64,000 nt of DNA from Parietaria judaica (lineage: Eukaryota > Streptophyta > Magnoliopsida > Rosales > Urticaceae): the NCBI GenBank assembly GCA_954871525.1, contig OX940865.1, positions 26,520,420 to 26,584,419 of the forward strand, read 5' to 3'. Position 1 is the first letter of the stretch, and each line of letters opens with the position of its first letter. The translations under genes were made by a program, and so were the position numbers. The notes under the pieces are model-generated. The model worked only from the letters and a program-made list of their open reading frames with translations. It was not told the DNA's origin and did no database searches. Shown piece after piece: positions 47,801-59,138 of this stretch.

Positions 47801-50800
47801 ACTCCGATTGAATTGTAGAGTGATGTTTGACATTCCCAAGGTGGTGTTTCGAGAAAAAGGAACTGACAGACTACTTGGGACTGGGACTTGGAGTAACGGG
47901 TTGTGGTACATGGACCGAGGAGGTATGGATGCGGCGTTGGCGTCCATAGTGAAGAAAGAAAGCATGAAGATGTCCGGTAAAAGTGCGGAAGACGAGTTGA
48001 TGTTATATCACCAACGCATGGGACATCCATCTTTTGGAACATTGAATATGTTGTATCCGTCATTATATGAAAAGTCTGACAAACGGAAACTCGTATGTGA
48101 TTCTTGTGAACTTGGAAAACATACTCGGAGCTCTTATGTTAGCTCGGGCAGAAGAAGCATTCATCCTTTTGATTTGATTCATTCAGATGTATGGGGACCA
48201 TGTCCCACGACTTCAATACACGGGTATCGTTATTTTGTGACGTTTATTGATTGTCATACTCGTGTTACTTGGTTATATCTGATGAAAAGCAAGAGTGAAG
48301 TGCTTACATGTTTCAAAGACTTTCACAAAAGGGTTCAGACTCGTTACGGTGCCGTGTTGAAGGTTCTAGTATCTCGGTATCATTCTGTGGTCAAGACACT
48401 GAGGTCGGATAATGGGACGGAGTACATCAATAAGGCCTTCAGAGAATATATATCCCTATATGGGATCGATCATCAGACTACGTGCCCGTATACCTCAGAA
48501 CAGAATGGAGTTGCAGAACGGAAGAACCGACATCTTCTCGAAATAGCTCGGTGTATGATGATCGAGAAGAATGTTCCAAAGTACTTGTGGGGGGAAGCTG
48601 TTATGACAGCGGCGTACTTAGTGAACAAGATGCCGTCGAGGGTGTTAGATGGAAGAACACCAATGGAGATGTTGGGACTAAGTGTCGAAGGACTTGTACC
48701 CAACAAAGTTTGGGGATGTGTGTGTTTTGTCAAGGACAACAGGCCAGCAGTCGGGAAGTTGGATCCTAGAGCCGTGAAGTGTATCTTTGTAGGATACTTT
48801 CCTACTCAAAAAGGGTATATATGTTGGAGCCCTGTCGAGAAGCGACAGTTTGTGAGCATGGATGTGACCTTCCATGAGCACGAGTCCTACTACGACGTGC
48901 CTGTTTCTTCTCCCTTTGGAGACTCGCATGATACGCGAGAGGGGGAGAATGGTGGCAGTGGCTCTAGTTCCAGACCATCCACGGTGACTGTGGTGAGACG
49001 TCCAGTTTCGTATGATTCGAGCTCGGAGTCAGAGACTGAGGTGATAGAGGTCAGAGGAGGTGACAGAGGTCAGGCTCACGGGACTGAGGTGATAGAGGTC
49101 AGAGGAGGTGACAGAGGTCAGGCTCACGGGGAGAGCTCAGGGTTAGAGAGTGACGAGGATACTCAGGGGGAGCGGAGTGCTCCGGGGGAGCTGAGTGCTC
49201 CGACAGACCGAGATCAAGCTCAGGGGGAGTTGAGTGCTCCGGGGGAGCTGAGTGCTCCGACAGAGAGGAATGCGGAGAGAAGTGGAGGTCCAGCTCAGGG
49301 GGAGCTGAAGGTGTATACGAGGAGGAGGCGACAGGATCAGACAATGCTCGAGCCATCTACACCAGTGGAAGCTACTTTGCGGAGGAGTTCGCGAAGTAAG
49401 GCAGGATGCCCTCCGAACAGATACGGCTATGACATTGGAGATTATGTCTCGTATGAGAACTTCGGGGATGAAGCTCAGGCAATGTTCACGTCACTAGATG
49501 TGGTCACTATTCCAAAAACATGGCAGCAAGCGATGGCGGATCCGAAGTGGAAAGCTGCGATGAAGGAAGAACTCGGTGCCTTAGAAAAGAACAAGACGTG
49601 GGATCTTGTCTCTCTACCACCGCGGAAGAAGGCCGTGGGGTGTAGATGGGTATTCACAGTCAAGCAAAACCCGGAAGGGCGCATTGAGCGCTACAAGGCA
49701 CGGTTAGTTGCGAAGGGGTATAGTCATACGTACGGCATCGACTATGATGAGACATTCGCACCGGTGGCGAAGATGAGTACGGTGAGGACTCTTGTGTCGG
49801 TGGCTGCCAATCGTGGATGGAAGCTGCACCAACTTGATGTGAAGAATGCGTTTCTTCACGGAGACTTGATGGAGGAAGTGTACATGGAGATTCCGCCGGG
49901 ATTTGAGACTGAGCAGATGACAGGGAAGGTGGTCAGGCTGAAGAAGTCGTTGTATGGACTAAAGCAATCTCCGAGAGCCTGGTTTGATCGATTCAGAAAG
50001 GCTATGATAGACATCGGATACGAGCAGATCAACGCTGACCACACGGTCTTCCATCAGCGGCGAGGAGATCGGACCACTATACTCGCGGTGTATGTGGACG
50101 ATATAATTATCACGGGTGATGATGAGGGCGAAATCACTCGGTTGAAGGAGAGACTCGGGAAGCAGTTTGAAGTGAAGGATCTAGGGGGACTGAAATACTT
50201 TCTGGGGATTGAGGTGGTTCGAGGACCAAAGGGAATAGTCCTAAACCAGAGAAAGTATGCCCTAGATCTCCTTACAGAAACTGGTATGCTAGGATGCAAG
50301 CCCGCGGCGTCTCCGATTGATCAGAAGACCAAGTTGAGTGTAGAGTCGGGGAAGCCGGTTGATCGTGAGAGATACCAGAGGCTGGTGGGCCGTTTGATAT
50401 ACCTGTGTCATACTCGTCCGGATATTTCATTTGCTGTGAGCGTGGTGAGTCGCTACATGCATGATCCTAGAGATGGACATATGACAGCAGTATATCGGAT
50501 TCTCCGATACTTGAAGAGAGCTCCGGGAAAAGGGTTGCTCTTCGAGAAGAACAACCATCTCGAGGTGGAGGGATTTTGTGATGCCGACTGGGCTAGTTGT
50601 GCTGACGATAGGAAGTCTACCTCCGGGTATTGTATGTTTGTCGGTGGCAACTTGGTGTCGTGGAAGAGCAAGAAGCAGTCAGTCGTAGCAAGGTCTACAG
50701 CTGAGGCGGAATACCGAGCGATGGCCTCCAGTGTCGCGGAGTTGTTATGGTTGAAGATGCTACTGAAGGAGCTGAAGATGGACCAAGGTGCCCAAATGAA

Positions 50801-51565
50801 GCTATGGTGCGACAATCAAGCGGCGATTAGCATTGCCAACAACTCGGTGCAGCACGACAGAACCAAGCACATTGAGATTGACCGGTTCTTCGTCAGACAT
50901 CACCTCGATAGCGGAGAACTGAAGCTGAGCCACATTGGTACACGAGAGCAAATAGCAGATTGCCTCACCAAGGGATTGGGCCCTATTGACCAGTCGCGAT
51001 TATGTAACAAGATGGGCTTGATCGATATCTTTTGCCCATCTTGAGGGGGAGTGTTGTGAATAATTGTAATTAGAGTGTGTTAATTACTGTTCATAGTCTT
51101 AGGTTGTATATAAAGCTTTTACCCATTAATGAAAACATAACATTGAAAACCCAAACAACTACAATTCTGCATATTAATAAATATTATACATTGTAAGTCA
51201 AAAAGGCATCGTTTCCGAGCAAACATAATTAAAAATAAAATAAAATAAAAACCTCGAAAAAATAAAATTTAAAGATATGAAAGAATTTTAAAAATAGTTA
51301 TGATAAACTTCGAATATATTTGCTTGGGATACAAGTTTCAAACTTTAATGAAAATAAAATATTTCTATATTAAGTAATAATTATATATGGAATTTTAACG
51401 ATAATAATAATGATATTAGCTAATGTAAAGAGTAACAAGTTTACGTACCTTGGTGGTGAAGGTATCTGCGGCAGACTCGTCAATGGTGCTCGTAGGCGTG
51501 GCGTCGGGGATTTGCAGCGAGAGGTTTTCGACAGCGGCGCCCGTGATCGGGATTCGAGACGACAT
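44803..51565 (-). CDS. F-box protein with F-box-associated-type C-terminus, intron enlarged by a copia element
   Basis: Exon 1 is 51565-51449 (39 residues, MSSRIPITGAAVENL ... DTFTTK) with donor AAG|GTACGT. Exon 2 is 45960-44803. The total is 424 residues, joined in phase 0. Exon 2 begins NYPRGSLPMELVLDEILTR, and LPMELVxxILxRxP is the start of an F-box, the SKP1-binding motif of SCF ubiquitin ligases. The remaining 330 residues resemble the beta-rich F-box-associated region (LILCRGKSP ... WVEIPWP ... LPAPLLGDDQRLTLFECEGK ... MELWVLE). The intron contains a whole copia element whose target duplication AGAAT covers the acceptor AG and the first three coding bases. The acceptor AG is therefore preserved next to exon 2, but its upstream pyrimidine and branch-point context is now LTR. 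The substrate is unknown. Confidence 0.82.
45963..46074 (+). repeat. copia 5' LTR (112 bp)
   Basis: TGTTGTGAATAATTG ... CAACTACA. It contains a TATATAAAG promoter-like box. It is unusually short for an LTR and is identical to the 3' LTR. Confidence 0.95.
46075..46086 (+). other. copia primer-binding site
   Basis: TGGTATCAGAGC is complementary to the 3' end of plant initiator-methionine tRNA and directly follows the 5' LTR. Confidence 0.93.
46087..47057 (+). other. copia leader, non-coding
   Basis: About 970 bp of purine-rich leader with repeated GAAGATCG-like and GAGCTCG-like words between the primer-binding site and the coding frame. Several short frames cross it on both strands, but none shows gag similarity, so the missing capsid region is not simply in another frame here. 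Confidence 0.55.
47058..51044 (+). CDS. copia Pol polyprotein with gag largely deleted
   Basis: 1328 residues from ATG at 47058. The N-terminus MAATTSKRMTAEELVDFF looks like the start of a copia gag joined directly to its end; the UBN2-type capsid domain of roughly 200 residues is absent. The zinc knuckle CYKCGAIGHLRAAC is at 57-70. Protease IVDSGATRHV is at about 175; GAG-pre-integrase domain (YHQRMGHPSF ... CDSCELGKH) about 315-355; integrase core with D in HSDVWGP, D in LRSDNGTEY and E in GVAERKNR; reverse transcriptase with YVDDIIITGDD near 1012; RNase H with CDADWASC near 1174 and STAEAEYRAM. No frame break is visible. The integrase-RT linker holds a perfect tandem duplication (TEVIEVRGGDRGQAHG twice) and GELSAP repeats. 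The stop codon lies at the purine tract. Gag would have to come from another element. Confidence 0.93.
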   Translation: MAATTSKRMTAEELVDFFQFTRGFGMRRKKTGEAPGMRPGVTVGVSGSRVHRETRQCYKCGAIGHLRAACPKAPKEMEYVNRGQSSACGRGQFGGCDSDGRRCGYNGSHRAHLKAGDDEEEDTKPIFTKNEVIEMFKNNKVVKQACKKPMNEEGSVAMLTGKAPPSSRITRRKDWIVDSGATRHVTGTASEFTKYTQLAVPEKIQTADGTFQPVVGKGEVECTDHMTLTDVLHAPSFPVNLLSISAIILRLNCRVMFDIPKVVFREKGTDRLLGTGTWSNGLWYMDRGGMDAALASIVKKESMKMSGKSAEDELMLYHQRMGHPSFGTLNMLYPSLYEKSDKRKLVCDSCELGKHTRSSYVSSGRRSIHPFDLIHSDVWGPCPTTSIHGYRYFVTFIDCHTRVTWLYLMKSKSEVLTCFKDFHKRVQTRYGAVLKVLVSRYHSVVKTLRSDNGTEYINKAFREYISLYGIDHQTTCPYTSEQNGVAERKNRHLLEIARCMMIEKNVPKYLWGEAVMTAAYLVNKMPSRVLDGRTPMEMLGLSVEGLVPNKVWGCVCFVKDNRPAVGKLDPRAVKCIFVGYFPTQKGYICWSPVEKRQFVSMDVTFHEHESYYDVPVSSPFGDSHDTREGENGGSGSSSRPSTVTVVRRPVSYDSSSESETEVIEVRGGDRGQAHGTEVIEVRGGDRGQAHGESSGLESDEDTQGERSAPGELSAPTDRDQAQGELSAPGELSAPTERNAERSGGPAQGELKVYTRRRRQDQTMLEPSTPVEATLRRSSRSKAGCPPNRYGYDIGDYVSYENFGDEAQAMFTSLDVVTIPKTWQQAMADPKWKAAMKEELGALEKNKTWDLVSLPPRKKAVGCRWVFTVKQNPEGRIERYKARLVAKGYSHTYGIDYDETFAPVAKMSTVRTLVSVAANRGWKLHQLDVKNAFLHGDLMEEVYMEIPPGFETEQMTGKVVRLKKSLYGLKQSPRAWFDRFRKAMIDIGYEQINADHTVFHQRRGDRTTILAVYVDDIIITGDDEGEITRLKERLGKQFEVKDLGGLKYFLGIEVVRGPKGIVLNQRKYALDLLTETGMLGCKPAASPIDQKTKLSVESGKPVDRERYQRLVGRLIYLCHTRPDISFAVSVVSRYMHDPRDGHMTAVYRILRYLKRAPGKGLLFEKNNHLEVEGFCDADWASCADDRKSTSGYCMFVGGNLVSWKSKKQSVVARSTAEAEYRAMASSVAELLWLKMLLKELKMDQGAQMKLWCDNQAAISIANNSVQHDRTKHIEIDRFFVRHHLDSGELKLSHIGTREQIADCLTKGLGPIDQSRLCNKMGLIDIFCPS
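51042..51051 (+). other. copia polypurine tract
   Basis: TGAGGGGGAG directly precedes the 3' LTR and includes the stop codon of the polyprotein. Confidence 0.85.
51052..51163 (+). repeat. copia 3' LTR (112 bp)
   Basis: Identical to 45963-46074, and followed by the target duplication ATTCT at 51164-51168. Confidence 0.95.
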
Positions 51566-52926
51566 TGCTTTGAGAAGTGTATAAAGATTTTAAGATGTTG
51601 ATAGCGGTTGGGAGAGAAAAGGAGACTGAGCTTGAGAGAGACTTTGAAGTTTTTATTTATGAATGAATGAATAAATAAATAGAAAAATATATGGAGAGAG
51701 AGAGAGAGTGATTTCAGTAATTATCTTTAATAATTTTTTTAATTCTTTTACTAAAATAAAGCAATATCTTATGATAGCAAAACGACGCTTCCGAAGAAAA
51801 GGGCAAAAGAGAGACATGTAAATTCGCTGTCGTTTTCTTTTTTATCAAAACTTTGTCGTTTTTACATGTTTCGCTAAGACGCCGCAGCTTTTTGCTGTCG
51901 TTTTATGCTTTAGATATCATGTCGAATCTCAAACATCTCTCTTATGCACATCTTTTTCCTATTATTTTCTCTAAGTTTTTAAACTATATACGCTTTCTTT
52001 AATTCGATTAATAAATTAAATAAATTGTTAAAAACAAGTCATTTTTTCCTTTTTCATTTAAATTTTATTATTACTAACCATTTCTTTATTATTGTGGCGA
52101 GCATCTTATTTACAAAATTAATCAATAAAAACTGATTTTATTTTGATATGATTGCTCATTAAAATAACAATATTATCAATATAAATTTGTAAATAGAAGG
52201 TGATGTATAAATCAAATTATAAAAATATATAGGAGAACCTCTTTAAACCAACATAATCGAGACCTGAGAAGTTATTATATAATTACTGAGATTATTATTT
52301 TATCGAGTATTTAAGTTAATAAAACGGGTTTGAAAAATCTTTTAATTGAACTACACTATAATTATGAGTCTGTCGAGCAACCGGTGCAACATCACACGGT
52401 CAACCTCCCTGTCTCGTGGCAAAATAATTGAGCTAGGGCGAGAGCGTCGACTTCCATAGAAGTTACGGGTCCGACGAGCAATGGGTGCGATAATACCCGG
52501 TCAACCCGCACCCACCCGTCTCGTGAAAATTGGGCCGCCTTTATATATTTATTTATTTCCATTTTCTTCAAATTTTACCCTATTATAAAATCCCTAAATA
52601 AAAATTAAAACAAGAAAAATACAAAACACAAGCAAAGACTTTCATTCTGTTCGTCATCAAATACATATATTATATAATATGTATATACTATATATATATG
52701 TGTGTGTATATATATCTATATCCACAATTTATCGTATAAAACCTCTCTCCGTCTCTCTCTGCGATTCTCCATTGACAGTCTCACCAGCAATCGAAGCAGG
52801 CAATCGTCACTCGCAATCGCGTGGTCCTTCGAGCTCACCAGCCATTAGAATCCATGGCGCTCTCCCGAGCTCGCGAGCAGCGACGAGCGAAGCCGAAGAG
52901 CCAGAAGGCGAAGTAGAACTCCGGCG
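51566..52926. other. divergent intergenic region between F-box gene and ATG1
   Basis: The two genes point away from each other across 1.36 kb, so this stretch holds both promoters. A GA run lies at about 51694-51709. The word GTCGTTTT recurs at about 51832, 51858 and 51895. Two diverged copies of a 65-bp sequence (TCGAGCAACCGGTGCAAC / ACGAGCAATGGGTGCGA, each followed by CGGTCAACC and GTCTCGTG) are at about 52372 and 52470. (TA)n and (TG)n runs lie at about 52670-52720 and CT-rich leader sequence just before the ATG. Confidence 0.55.
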
Positions 52927-55900
52927 ATGGATCTCGATCGGGCCCGCTTGGTCGGGGACTACATAGTGGGCCCTAAAATCGGGTCGGGTTCGTTCGCCGT
53001 GGTGTGGCGGGCCCGGCACCGGAAGTCGGGGCACGAGGTCGCCGTGAAGGAGATTCAGAAGAGGCAGTTGAGCCCGAAGATCAGGGAGAGCCTCCTCAAA
53101 GAAATCTCCATCCTCAGCACCATCGATCACCCGAACATCATCCGCTTCTTGGAGGCCATTGAAGTAGTATTCGATCTTTTTCATTTTTTTCTTTCTTTCT
53201 GGATTCTGTGTTTTGAATGTTTGATCGTCGATCATTCGCAGACCGAGGAGAAGATTTACCTGGTTCTGGAGTACTGCGATGGCGGCGACCTCGCCGCGTA
53301 TATCAATCGGTACGGGAAGGTTTCCGAGGCTGTTGCTAGGCACTTCATGAGACAGTTGGGTATGTATGTATTCATTTTGAATTTCACGAGTCTCTTTTGC
53401 TTAACTTTGCATTGATAGATTGATTTTTGGGTATAATCAAGTTTCCGATAGGGCCCGAACCGATAATCAAACGAAAAACGAAGAGATAAACGAAACCCGC
53501 TCACTAATTCGAGGGTTTGCTGAACTTGCCATTATATCTTTGCTTTGATGTTGGTGAAGAACATATCATAACTGAGGCCGTTTGCAGGCACTTCATGTGA
53601 CAATTGGTTTTGAAATATGGGAGTTTTTGTTTGTTTGCTTAACTGCATAAGTTTGAATGGAATTGATTCAACTGGGTAGTTAGTGATTTGGATATTGGGC
53701 TACTGAGTCTCATTGTGTGTTGTTTTCGTTCGTTTGCTTGTTAAAATGAGTCTATTAAATTACGAGAAGACGTTTACAAAGTTAAAACAATGCACAGAAC
53801 AAGACTCTCATACCCGTCTATCTGACAAAACAATAGATCAGTTCAAGCCTATAAATTATTTTGTTAGAGAACCAATCACTCTATGCTAAACAAAGAAGTT
53901 TCCGATATATCTATTCCTGCTAAACGGAAAAAGAGAACTGAATTGTATGCTTAAAACAATGGAAATATTGCTCACGTGAACTTCCAGAAACTATAGTGTA
54001 GGGATAATCAAAGAAAAGCATTTATTGTACCTTGGTTTGTGATTGATGAACTTGATTGGTTTCATGTTGGTGAGCATATTGTTATTTATCTTACTAAGTT
54101 GTAAATTTTGATTTCGTGTTCAGCTGCGGGATTACAAGTGCTTCAAGAAAAGCACCTAATTCATAGAGATTTGAAACCGCAGGTATCTTTCGGTGTTTCT
54201 TCTTCTTCCAAAAGTACTTAGTTTAGTAAGATGTTTCTAGTTTGTTAGCTTTGTAAATAACTCCCATTTCAAAGCTTTAGTACTGTTCTTCACTTTAGGA
54301 TTTTTGTTCTCTTTTTTAATTGAGGATTGACATTAACTATAACTTTTATGATACACTCCTAGACTGATTCTTTTCTTCTTGATTGCAGAACTTGCTCTTA
54401 TCATCTAATGATCCTACTCCACTAATGAAAATAGGGGATTTCGGGTTCGCTAGGTAAAGTTTGCATGATAAGATTTTAAATTTTCCAGGTCTGCTCCACT
54501 CCACATGTTCATTTTGTGCAATGTTTTGAGAACATCTAAATCTGTAATAAATAAATATAAATAAGGTGGGGTGCTGATATTATTTTGATTTTTCTATTTA
54601 TCTGATGTTATGTTATCCTCTTCCTCTTGTATTGGCTTCGGTTCTAAAATCATATATAGATTAAGATATGTAAACAAATATAAGCCTGGTTGTACCCTAA
54701 CATAATGTAACATTTTCCAGATCCCTTTCACAAGGTTTGGCTGACACACTATGTGGTTCGCCGTTGTACATGGCTCCAGAGATTATCCTAAACAAAAAAT
54801 ATGATGCCAAGGTGATGTGACATAGAAACGACATTACCCTATCCGGCATTATGTCGTTTTTAGATAACTCGGTTCTCATATTATCCTTCGTATCATGCTC
54901 TTTGCAGGCTGACTTGTGGAGTGTCGGGGCAATCCTTTTTCAGTTGGTAACTGGTAGGCCACCGTTCAATGGAAATAGTCAATTTCAGGTTTGTGCAACA
55001 TTTTAATGGAATTTCGAAGTTGTGTGAGGGAGTTTTGTTATATGAGGTGCATACAATGCTCTGAGTTGTTATGAAACTTAGTTTCTAATAATAGAGCAAA
55101 CACATATCAAATTATCATGCTCATAAGTTATGGCAACAAATAACACAATTCAAAAAGAGAACTGCAACAATTAGTTAAAGATTTATTGCGGGTTTGGCCC
55201 CATGGTTAAGAGGGGTGTGCGGAAATGACCCCTCTATTAGAGAAATAGCGGTAATGGCCCCTCCGTTGTCCACTTGGTGCGGAAGTGACCCAAATTTATT
55301 AATAGTTTCATCTATTTCTTTTAACTTTTCATATATTTTGAGCACCATCTTAAAGGAATTGGGCCATTTCCATGCGAAATATATGATGGGAGGGGTCATA
55401 ACTGCTATTTTCTAATAGAGGAGCTATCTCCGCATCAAATTTATAACGGAGGGCCATTGCCGCTATTTTTCTAAATGATGGGTAATTTCTGCATAATAAC
55501 TCTAAATATAAAGCACTAGTGCTACTTTGAAAAGAAACGTGAAACCTGAAATACGCTTAAATTAAACTCTTATTACTAAAATGCTGCTTTATTCCTTTCT
55601 AATACTTTGTTGTAAATACAGCTTTTTCAAAACATCTTAACATCAACTGACCTTACGTTTCCCGGCGGTGCTCTTGAAGAACTGCATCCCGAATGTGTTG
55701 ACCTTTGCAGATGCCTTTTGCGTCTAAATCCAGGTGCGTTATTTTAGGTGAAACAATATGGATTTTATTTCCCTGTGTGAGTGCGATAATTCCCATATGA
55801 CCTAGCTTTCTTTTTTTTTTTACAGTTGAGCGACTAACCTTTGACGAGTTTTTCAGTCACAAATTTCTTCAGGAACCGAGGTAAGAAATATTTTTTAACC

Positions 55901-58603
55901 TTTCATATATCAATAGTTTTAGCTTACCAATATATTTTGAAAGCAACTATAAGGAGTTTATACTCTCTTATCTATAGGCCGGCAATTTTGCCAATGAAGT
56001 CACTCGTTGAGCGGTCCACTTCTTCTGCCTTCCCTATGAATTTGTTTTCTGTAAATTCCGGTGGGCATGAAGACAACAGTGAAGATTTTTCTAGCAGAAG
56101 ACCTCTATATGGATGCATTCCAACCGCGTCTAAGGACGTTCTAAGGGAATCGGTTGATGATAAGCATTCATCAAAACAGGCTCAAGGTATTTTTGTTTCT
56201 TTCCATTTTTTATTTATTTTATTTCTATTATACTTTGATTGATATTCCAATAGAATCCTACAAAACCAAACATGCAATTTTAGGCTAACGGGAATTCACT
56301 GCAACGGTAAATACCCAAACACTCTTTGCAAATCATAAATGCACAAAACTACAAAATACCCCTTAGCAAAGCTAAAAAGACCAATAAGGACATAAGTGTC
56401 TAAGCTTAGTTATTTTACCTTTCCTTCTCCGTAAGTTATAATAAGTCTTAACTTACTGCTTGCCCTTGGAATCTTTATACAGTTTCTTGTATCTCGGATT
56501 CAATTGAGAAAGATTATGTTCTCGTCAATGCTCATCTTGCATCAATAGAATGCATCTCGTATGTTGCTGAAAAATCGGAAATGGATTCCAAACTCGAAGC
56601 TTCGGCCGAAACCTTAAAGAAACAGAACGAGCAGACAGGGTCTGCCAAAGACCAGGTACCGGGCGCTTCAACGATACTGAGAGAATTGCAAGGACTAGCG
56701 ATATTGCACCCTTATACAAAGCTGCAATTGGTGCATCAGTATATTCAGGTTCTTGTAGAACTATCACAAGAAAAGGTGAGTTTTCGTGCTTTTATTGAAT
56801 ATTTTGGGTTTTTTTTTTTTTTTCTTCTCTTCTTTTTCTACCTTCTGAACTAAAGCCGGCTTGTTTCTTTAAGAATATTGAGGTAGGCTTTAAATTCCAA
56901 ATTATTTACTTGTGAGATATCACTGATCGATTTATATAAGTTTTTTACTTTGGAAAACGTAAATATAGTGTTAAGGAATAGACTGCTAGACTCGAAAGTT
57001 TATTGTTCTGCATTGATTATTAATTGTAATTTTGTAACTAGTAGAAATATATTTTCCTAGATTAGAAAAAACTATAGCTTATTTTTAGCATAAAGTTGTG
57101 TTTTAGCATTAGATTATTTCAGAAATTTTCACATGTTTCATGTTTGTATTTTCTTTCCGTGTTAATTTCTGACTCGTTTTCTTGCACAGCATAATGTGGG
57201 ACTATATCTTGAGTCCTTCTCAGTTGAACTGGTTATTCTTGCTCTATGGAAAAAATCCCTTCAAATTTCTAACGATTGGTTGGCTTCCACGGCTGAGAAT
57301 GAAAAGTCAGCAGGAATTTCCAAAAGTGCCCACGAAGGTACAAGTTCATCACCGCGCAACAAAGAAGATTGCGATTTTAGCAAGCCTTTGTGTGTGCACT
57401 CGTGGGCAGAAAAGTCATTTCTCATTGCCTTTGGCCGTGCGGAGAAGCTGGAACATCGCATCCGGGACATGGATGGTCAATGCCTCTTCTCTTGCTTTTC
57501 TATAAAAACGGGATAATTTTTTTGTTTTTGGGAATTGTAATTCTGAAAATTATTCACTAATAAGGAATTATTTTATATAAGTATAACCGGCCACTTTTGC
57601 TCTTACCAACTAACACTTATTACCTAATATTGGTCTTAACTAATTAAAAATGGCATACTGACCCTTATTACTTCTCTAATTCCTAAATTAATCATATCAG
57701 TTAGTAACATATTGGTTGTTAATTCTCTTTTTTTTTTCTTTTTTTTTTTCCCTGTTAAAACCATTCATACTTTGATACACATTTGCAGGTGCTGCTAATA
57801 TGCCGGACGCAATGGAAATCATATTTCAAAAAGCACTCGCCTTTGGGACTGACGGCGCTGTAAGTATTCTGTACACTTAGAAGCTTTGATTTTCTTTCTA
57901 GATTTGTGTTTCCTTATACGTAATTATCAGCTATGTCATTGGAACTTGTCATGTTGTGTCAACTTCATCGTAATTTTTATTTTAGTTGGGACTCCATAAT
58001 ATGTAAAATTGTAGCAGCTTCCACTTTGATTGTTTAGAAGTTGACAGTTATCTCCACGTGCAACGCACATGCTTATTCACTTATGACGATTTTGTCCCCA
58101 ACCAATAGTTTACGCATAGCGTGGTTTAACATATGGCGAACACCCAATTTTTAACGACAATGGTGGATAATGCTATACATTAAGGACGATTTTGTCCATA
58201 GACACTGGTATCTGCATTGAACATGACTTAACATACGACCACTCAATTTTTCGACAATCGGAGTGGAAACCGTCAAACCGCTACAATTTACAAGTTTAGA
58301 GGGTCAACAAGTTTGATAATTTACAAGTCTTGGTTTGATAATTACTCCTTTATTTTCCTAATTTTTACCAATCCGTGCTTGATTTAGGTGGACGAATTCG
58401 TCAACAGAAGCACGGCTGCAGAGTCGTATTCGAAGGCGTTGCTTCTACTTTCCTTCATCGAAGGTGAAGCAACGACGCTTCCCCTGAACCCCCCGTTCTC
58501 TCTAACACCCGACGACAAGAAGCGAATCCACCAGTACATCGTGAATCTTCATTCCCGTCAAACTAACTTTCTGAAATCGCAACCCTCCCACAATCCCAAA
58601 TGA
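52927..58603 (+). CDS. ATG1: ATG1 autophagy-initiating serine/threonine kinase
   Basis: Thirteen exons: 52927-53163, 53242-53359, 54124-54182, 54389-54453, 54721-54811, 54908-54988, 55622-55733, 55826-55880, 55978-56186, 56483-56775, 57190-57475, 57789-57859, 58388-58603. They join in frame to 630 residues, close to Arabidopsis ATG1a. Kinase domain: glycine loop [10 protein letters not shown], catalytic lysine in [17 protein letters not shown] in KIGDFGFAR, and [11 protein letters not shown] in the activation segment. The C-terminal half ([21 protein letters not shown] ... [16 protein letters not shown]) is the MIT-type ATG13-binding region. EKDYVLVN in exon 10 fits an ATG8-interacting motif. 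The full C-terminus argues for the ATG1a/b/c type, not the truncated ATG1t. It acts in the cytosol with ATG13 and ATG11 to start autophagosome formation. All introns are GT-AG. Confidence 0.95.
55180..55500. mobile_element. decayed inverted-repeat element in ATG1 intron 6
   Basis: The two ends are imperfect inverses of each other: the left half has GCGGAAATGACCCCTC, ATAGCGGTAATGGCCCCTCC and TGCGGAAGTGACCC, and the right half has the inverse of TAGCGGCAATGGCCCTCC and related words. Its repeated CGG-(T/A)AATG style resembles the ends of the two Mutator-like elements in this window. No clean target-site duplication was found. Confidence 0.5.
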
Positions 58604-58683
58604 ATCAATCTGGTCTGTACAGAATCTTTGTTTATTCTTCAGGTGATGATTCAGCAGCAAGGGCGTTTTAGTCTCTGACATGG

Positions 58684-58718
<35 letters not shown>
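58684..58718. repeat. (AT)n microsatellite in ATG1 3' region
   Basis: A nearly pure AT run of about 35 bp, about 80 bp after the ATG1 stop codon. It probably lies in the 3' untranslated region or just beyond it. Confidence 0.85.
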
Positions 58719-58721
<3 letters not shown>

Positions 58722-59138
58722 TTCAGGTAGTGTGGAGTGTGGAACAAGGTAATTATTCTTGGGTTTGTGTAAATGAAACTGTCTATTCTTTATTTCAGGG
58801 GAACTGTAAATAGGAGATGTACAGTGGGACTCTGAAACTTAATGTATATATTTCAGCCTTTCTCACTTTCTCAGTGGAGCTGTCTGGACTAAATTGGATT
58901 TGGAGTTCTTGCAGATTTATATAATTAACTCTGACTGAATTAGAATCAGTTATAGCAGATTGTTTATCAAGATTTTTTGGACTAAGTTGGATACCTATAA
59001 TGTTTCTAAACATTTTCTGGAGTTGGGAGTTGATTCCGTTATAGAGATCATAGATCCGACGACGAAGGGGTATAATGCAACAAAAAAATGATTTTGTGAG
59101 GTCTTCGTGCCGAAAAATAAAGATTGTGGGGCAATAAC

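Larger units (their letters stand above)
45963..51163 (+). mobile_element. Ty1/copia LTR retrotransposon, very recent, short LTRs
   Basis: 5201 bp, with 112-bp LTRs identical base for base and 5-bp duplication ATTCT (45958-45962 and 51164-51168). The primer-binding site TGGTATCAGAGC (initiator-Met tRNA) follows the 5' LTR with no gap. A purine tract precedes the 3' LTR. There is one long open frame for protease-integrase-RT-RNase H, but most of gag is missing. It lies antisense to the F-box gene at its intron-exon 2 border. Confidence 0.96.

Noticed and set aside
57182..57516. Two overlapping frames around ATG1 exon 11
   Set aside because: Only the frame continuing exon 10 ([14 protein letters not shown]) matches ATG1. 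The other is a shadow.
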